Assembly: GCA_041635755.1 (NCBI GenBank)
Contig: JBFKUL010000115.1
Location: forward strand, 1 to 8,840
DNA: 8,840 nucleotides
Origin: JBFKUL01 sp041635755
Lineage (GTDB): Bacteria > Pseudomonadota > Gammaproteobacteria > Burkholderiales > SG8-39
Direction: 5' to 3'
Numbering within the stretch: the stretch's first letter is position 1; each line of letters begins with the position of its first letter. A model generated the notes under the pieces. The model made no database searches and was not told where the DNA came from. It saw only the letters and a list, made by a program, of their open reading frames with translations. Both the position numbers and the translations under genes were made by a program. Of this stretch, positions 5,188 to 8,840 are shown piece after piece.

Positions 5188-7056
5188 TCAGGGGCCGCGG
5201 TCTTCCGCCGTAGTGGCCGGCGCTTCGCTCGCGGCCGCCTTCGCGCTTGCCTCGCGCGCCGCGCTTTTGGCGCTTGCCTCGCGCGGCGCCGGCAGGCTGG
5301 CGCATTCGGTGAAGATGCGCGCGCGGCAGCGCGCGCAGATACCGCGGTCGAGGCGCTCGAACACCGCGCCGATCGCCTCGCCCTTGGACTTGAACACGTT
5401 CTCCTCGCCGATCTCGTCGAGCAGCCCGCTCTTGCGCAGCACCGATTCGACCGGCTGGCGCAGGCCGTAGATATAGAGCCGCCCGCCGTACCAGCGGCGC
5501 TTGCGGGCCTCGTGCGCCAGCGCCTCCGCCCCCGCGACGTCGACGAAGTTCACGTTGCGCGCGACCAGCATCAGGTGCTTTTGCTCCCGCGAGACCTCGC
5601 GCAGCACGTCGAGATGCGCCTCGACATGGTCCACCGCGCCAAAGTAGATCGATCCCTCGACGCTCATGATCTTGAGCTGCGGACATTCCGCGAGCCCGTC
5701 GGCGACGGGCGCCATCTTGCGCTCGAGGTGCCGCGGGTCGGGCACCAGGGCGCGCATCTGAGGGCGCGAAGTGCGATTCAGGTACACCATCAGCGAAAGC
5801 GTCACGCCGACCAGGATCGCCACCTCCAGGTTCATGAGCAGCGTCGAGGCGTAGGTGAACGCAAGCACCAGCATCTCGCTGCGTCCGGAGCGGATGATGG
5901 TGCGCATCGCCGAGAGGTCGAACAGGCCCCAGGCCACCATGAACAGGATGGCGGCCATCGAGGCGACCGGCAGGTAGGCGACCAGGGGCGCCACGCCGAG
6001 GAGCACGATCACCAGGAACGGGGCCGAGAACGCCGCGGCGAGCGGGGTGCGCGCCCCTGCCTCGTAGTTGAGACCCGAGCGGTTGAACGATGCCGACACC
6101 GGGTAGCCGGAGAAGAATCCCGCCGACACGTTGGCGAGACCCTGGCCGATGAATTCCTGGTTCGCGTCGATGCGCTGGCCCGACTTGAGCCCGATCGAGC
6201 GCGAGATCGACACGGCCTCGGTCAGGCCGAGCACGGTGACGCCGAATGCAATGCCCATCAGCGAGCGCCATACATCAGGCGAGAAGCTGGGCAGCGAGAG
6301 CTGCGGCAGCGCGCTCGGAAGCGCCCCCAGCGTCCGGATGCCGGTTTGCTCGGTGCCGAGCCAGAAGTTCAGGGCAAACGCCACCACGCTGCCCGCGACC
6401 ATCGCGGCGATCATGTAGGGCACCTTCTTCAGGTGGCGTCGCGCGAGCACGCCGGTAACCAGCGTCACCACGCCCACCAGCGCGACGTAGGGCTTGATGC
6501 CGTCGAGCTGCGTGAAAAACACCTGCAAGGTGGTCAGGAACGACGCGCCGGGTGGAATGTCGATGCCGAAGAAGTTGCGCAACTGGCTTGCCAGGATGAG
6601 CGTGCCGGCACCCGCCGTGAACCCGACCACCACGGTGTGCGAGATGAAATTGACGATGCGACCGAGACGCAGAAGTCCCATCGCAAGCATGATCACGCCG
6701 ACCATCAGGGAGACCGTGAGCACCAGCTGGATGTACTCGCCCGAGCCGGGAACGGCGAGCGAGGTGACGGTGGCGAACACGAACAACGAGACGGCATTGG
6801 TCGGTCCGCTGACCGCATGCCAGGAGGAGCCAAACAGCGCAGCGACCACCGCGGGCACCATCGCGCAGTACAACCCGTACTCGGGCGGCAGGCCGGCAAG
6901 CGTGGCGAAGGCGACGCCCTGCGGGAGCACCACGATGGCGCCGATCAGTCCGGCGATGGCGTCGGCACGCAGCGTGCGGCGGTCAACCTGCGGCCACCAG
7001 GACACGAAGGGGAAGACTTTCCCAAGTACCGCCGGCGCGCTCCAGCCCGCAATCAT
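5188..7056 (-). CDS. SulP family inorganic anion transporter with STAS domain
   Basis: A 622-residue inner-membrane carrier of the SulP/SLC26 family, which moves sulfate, bicarbonate, chloride or dicarboxylates depending on the member; the substrate cannot be read here. The membrane domain covers about 30-430. It has the family signature PQGVAFATLAGLPPEYGLY (45-63), SGPTNAV (83-89), and the SASFNRSGLNYEAGARTPLA stretch (about 321-340). A cytoplasmic STAS domain follows (about 457-567, with NFVDVAGAEAL). Unusually, it continues with a short Cys motif, CARC...C (Cys574, 577, 585), and an Ala-rich tail with a 9-residue repeat. The frame opens further upstream to 7110, but ATG 7056 has GGGAG nearby and fits the family's start. 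The gene is transcribed divergently from the SLC13-type gene. The long GC-rich frame opposite it is a shadow. Confidence 0.93.
   Translation of the reverse strand: MIAGWSAPAVLGKVFPFVSWWPQVDRRTLRADAIAGLIGAIVVLPQGVAFATLAGLPPEYGLYCAMVPAVVAALFGSSWHAVSGPTNAVSLFVFATVTSLAVPGSGEYIQLVLTVSLMVGVIMLAMGLLRLGRIVNFISHTVVVGFTAGAGTLILASQLRNFFGIDIPPGASFLTTLQVFFTQLDGIKPYVALVGVVTLVTGVLARRHLKKVPYMIAAMVAGSVVAFALNFWLGTEQTGIRTLGALPSALPQLSLPSFSPDVWRSLMGIAFGVTVLGLTEAVSISRSIGLKSGQRIDANQEFIGQGLANVSAGFFSGYPVSASFNRSGLNYEAGARTPLAAAFSAPFLVIVLLGVAPLVAYLPVASMAAILFMVAWGLFDLSAMRTIIRSGRSEMLVLAFTYASTLLMNLEVAILVGVTLSLMVYLNRTSRPQMRALVPDPRHLERKMAPVADGLAECPQLKIMSVEGSIYFGAVDHVEAHLDVLREVSREQKHLMLVARNVNFVDVAGAEALAHEARKRRWYGGRLYIYGLRQPVESVLRKSGLLDEIGEENVFKSKGEAIGAVFERLDRGICARCRARIFTECASLPAPREASAKSAAREASAKAAASEAPATTAEDRGP
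5243..5285. repeat. Direct repeat in the SulP C-terminal tail
   Basis: The 16-bp sequence GCGCTTGCCTCGCGCG occurs at 5243-5258 and again at 5270-5285, 27 bp apart. In the protein this gives two 9-residue units, REASAKSAA and REASAKAAA, near the C-terminus of the SulP transporter. It looks like a recent in-frame duplication in a disordered tail. Confidence 0.75.
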
Positions 7057-7304
7057 CCGTCTCGCTCTCCCGCGGACGATGTTAGCAGACGCTTCAGGCG
7101 AAGCTCCCATTCGTGTCGCTTAGGCACGCAGCAGCGAAACGTATGACGATGCCCAATAGCGCAGCATCGAAGTGCCGCGCGTCTGCATCTGAGATAATCG
7201 GGCCCGCATTGCGAGCGTGCTCGCGGTAGCGTGCGGCCGGACCCCGAGAGAATTGCGCGGTCGCAGAATATCCGCCTGCGCGCGACCCAAATGGAGACTG
7301 CCTG
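7057..7304. promoter_or_regulatory. Divergent control region between the SulP and SLC13-type genes
   Basis: This 248-bp gap holds the start signals of both carriers. For the plus strand, GATAAT (7193-7198) preceded by TG makes an extended -10 candidate; the -35 is weak. Transcription would begin near 7205, giving a leader of about 100 bases. GCGAGC-GT-GCTCGC (7211-7224) is a perfect 6-bp-arm inverted repeat just after that start, in operator position. A small hairpin, GCTTC-AGGC-GAAGC (7091-7104), lies in the likely SulP leader. No confident SulP promoter was found. Confidence 0.4.
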
Positions 7305-8840
7305 ATGCCGGCACTGCCCGACCCGCACGCCCTGGCCGTGATGGCGCTCACCGTGTTCGCGCTGGTGATGTTCGCGCAGGAGCGCATCCCGCTCGAGACC
7401 TCCAGTCTGATGGTGTTCATCATCCTGGTGGCGGGCTTCCAGGTGTTCCCGTATGTCGGTGCGGGCGGCGCGGTGCGATCGAGCGATCTGTTCGCGGGCT
7501 TCGGACACGAGGCGCTGATCGCGGTCTGCGCGCTGATGGTGCTCGGCAAGGGGCTGGAGTCCACCGGCGCGCTGCAGCCCGTGGCTCGTCTGCTGGCACG
7601 GCTATGGAAATTCGCGCCGGCCGTTTCCCTGCTCGGCACCATGATCATTGCGGCAGCCCTGAGCGCCGTGGTGAATAACACGCCGATCGTGGTGATGCTG
7701 CTGCCGCTGCTGGTAGGCGTGACGCTCGGTGCCAAGACCTCGCCCTCCGGCGTGCTGATGCCTTTCGGCCTCGCCACCGTGATCGGCGGCACGGTCACGA
7801 CCATCGGCACCTCGACCAACCTGCTCGTGGTCTCCGTCGCGCGCGACCTCGGCGTGCGGCCGTTCGGCATGTTCGATTTCGCGCTGCCGATTGCGCTGGT
7901 GGGCATCACCGGCATCCTGTTTCTGTGGTTACTGGCGCCGCGGCTGCTGCCGCAACGCGAGGCACCGATCAGCGACAAGTCGGCGCGCCTGTTCAGCTCG
8001 GTGCTGCACGTCGAGGAGGACAGCAAGATCGCGGGCAAGAGCCTGGCTGACGTGCGCAAGATGGTGGGCACCGAGCTTCGCTTGCTTGATGTGCAGCGCG
8101 GCAACGGCGTGCTGCTCGCCAGGCTGCCCACGCTGGTCTTCGCGCCCGGCGATCGGCTTCATGTGCTCGACACCCCGGAGCGCCTGAAGGAGCTCGAGGG
8201 CGCGCTCGGCGTTTCGCTGCACGACCAGGACGAAGACGCCGCGGAAGAGGCAGCGCGCGAAAAGAAGAAGGAAAAGGAGAAGGAGAAGGGAAAGGGCGAG
8301 AAGAAGGCGGAGGAACGCCCGGAAGAGGCGCAGCAACGCCTGGTCGAGGTCGTCGTGACCGAGGGTTCGCCGCTCGACAATTCGAGCGTGCGCCGTTCCC
8401 GCTTCGCCGACGAGTACGGCCTGTTCGTGCTTGCGCTTCACCGAGGGCATCTGCAGCACGAGGTGCGGCGCAAGGACCTCGGGGACATGCTGCTCAGAAC
8501 GGGCGACGTGCTGCTCGTGCAGGGCGCTGCCAAGGACATCAGCCGGCTCAAGTCCGATCACGGCTTTCTGGTGCTCGATTCGACCGTCGATCTGCCCGAT
8601 ACCTCCAAGGCGCCGCTCGCCCTCGCGATCATGGCCGGTGTCATCGGGCTCGCGGCCGCGGCGGTGCTGCCGATTGCAGTGGCGGCGTTGATCGGCGTCG
8701 CGCTGATGATCGCCACCGGCGCCCTCGGCTGGAAGGACGCCGGCAAGGGCCTGAGCGTGCAGGTCATCATGATCGTCGTCACCAGCCTTGCGCTCGGCAC
8801 CGCGCTCACCGCGACGGGCGGCACCAGCTACATCGCCAGC
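7305..8840 (+). CDS. SLC13-type (DASS) permease with two RCK_C/TrkA_C domains (partial at right edge)
   Basis: The first 512 residues of a membrane carrier; the 3' end is outside the window. Family members co-transport anions such as sulfate or dicarboxylates, usually with sodium. The first membrane half (about 8-215) contains SAVVNNTPIVVMLLPLL (120-136) and the signature GGTVTTIGTSTNLL (161-174). Two cytoplasmic RCK_C-like domains follow (about 228-302 and 346-425), each ending in the typical GD.L.V pattern (GDRLHVLD, GDVLLVQG). Between them is a highly charged linker (about 305-343) rich in Lys and Glu. The second membrane half begins near 437. The start is ATG 7305, with GGAG at 7293-7296. 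This layout matches known SLC13/TrkA_C permeases of about 600 residues, so perhaps 90 residues are missing. Divergence from the SulP gene hints at related substrates. Confidence 0.92.
   Translation, partial: MPALPDPHALAVMALTVFALVMFAQERIPLETSSLMVFIILVAGFQVFPYVGAGGAVRSSDLFAGFGHEALIAVCALMVLGKGLESTGALQPVARLLARLWKFAPAVSLLGTMIIAAALSAVVNNTPIVVMLLPLLVGVTLGAKTSPSGVLMPFGLATVIGGTVTTIGTSTNLLVVSVARDLGVRPFGMFDFALPIALVGITGILFLWLLAPRLLPQREAPISDKSARLFSSVLHVEEDSKIAGKSLADVRKMVGTELRLLDVQRGNGVLLARLPTLVFAPGDRLHVLDTPERLKELEGALGVSLHDQDEDAAEEAAREKKKEKEKEKGKGEKKAEERPEEAQQRLVEVVVTEGSPLDNSSVRRSRFADEYGLFVLALHRGHLQHEVRRKDLGDMLLRTGDVLLVQGAAKDISRLKSDHGFLVLDSTVDLPDTSKAPLALAIMAGVIGLAAAAVLPIAVAALIGVALMIATGALGWKDAGKGLSVQVIMIVVTSLALGTALTATGGTSYIAS

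Noticed and set aside
7057..7110. Upstream start of the SulP protein at ATG 7110 (18 extra residues)
   Set aside because: No ribosome site before it and an Arg-rich extension. ATG 7056 has GGGAG upstream and a typical family start.
5068..7146. Open frame of 692 codons on the plus strand opposite the SulP gene
   Set aside because: It is rich in Arg, His and Glu, has no domain pattern, and lies exactly antisense to a clear SulP gene. It is a GC-rich shadow frame.
7291..7305. Four-codon mini-ORF (ATG GAG ACT GCC TGA) whose stop overlaps the SLC13-type ATG
   Set aside because: No ribosome site precedes it, and its GGAG is better explained as the ribosome site of the ATG at 7305. Probably chance.

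Overview
The window is GC-rich, compact bacterial chromosome. Its gene content (E. coli-type NADP isocitrate dehydrogenase, DUF192, a stand-alone PuuD-like membrane domain, SulP and SLC13 carriers) looks betaproteobacterial. That placement is inferred from how the proteins read, not from a search. I see no rRNA, tRNA, CRISPR array, insertion sequence or phage gene.

Layout. Positions 1-786 (minus) hold the first 262 residues of isocitrate dehydrogenase (icd), which runs off the left edge; a TATAAT box lies just upstream. Positions 864-3166 (minus) are a two-gene operon: an exported TPR-like protein, then a HupE/UreJ-type membrane protein, with start and stop overlapping as ATGA. Positions 3374-4437 (plus) hold two tandem small exported Lys/Glu-rich proteins, the first interrupted by an in-frame TAA, then an exported DUF192 protein. 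Each small gene has its own intrinsic terminator. A two-way terminator at about 4431-4464 separates DUF192 from the converging minus-strand genes. Positions 4484-5077 (minus) encode a small membrane protein resembling the membrane half of urate oxidase PuuD. Positions 5188-7056 (minus) encode a SulP anion transporter with STAS domain and an unusual Cys-containing, Ala-rich tail. A 248-bp divergent region leads to an SLC13-type permease with two RCK_C domains (7305 to the right edge, plus), cut off by the window end.

How the genes may work together. The two large carriers diverge from one control region and both belong to anion-transport families, so shared control is plausible but unproven. 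The TPR/HupE pair reads as a self-contained envelope module, possibly for divalent metal; no hydrogenase or urease gene is visible. The tandem Lys/Glu-rich proteins are unassigned.

Most worth a second look: the in-frame TAA in the first small gene, whose reading frame and composition continue unbroken for 35 more codons; the canonical EF-hand loop and predicted N-terminal histidine in the HupE-like protein; and the C-terminal Cys motif and repeat tail of the SulP protein. I do not see convincing evidence of a wholly new multi-gene system.
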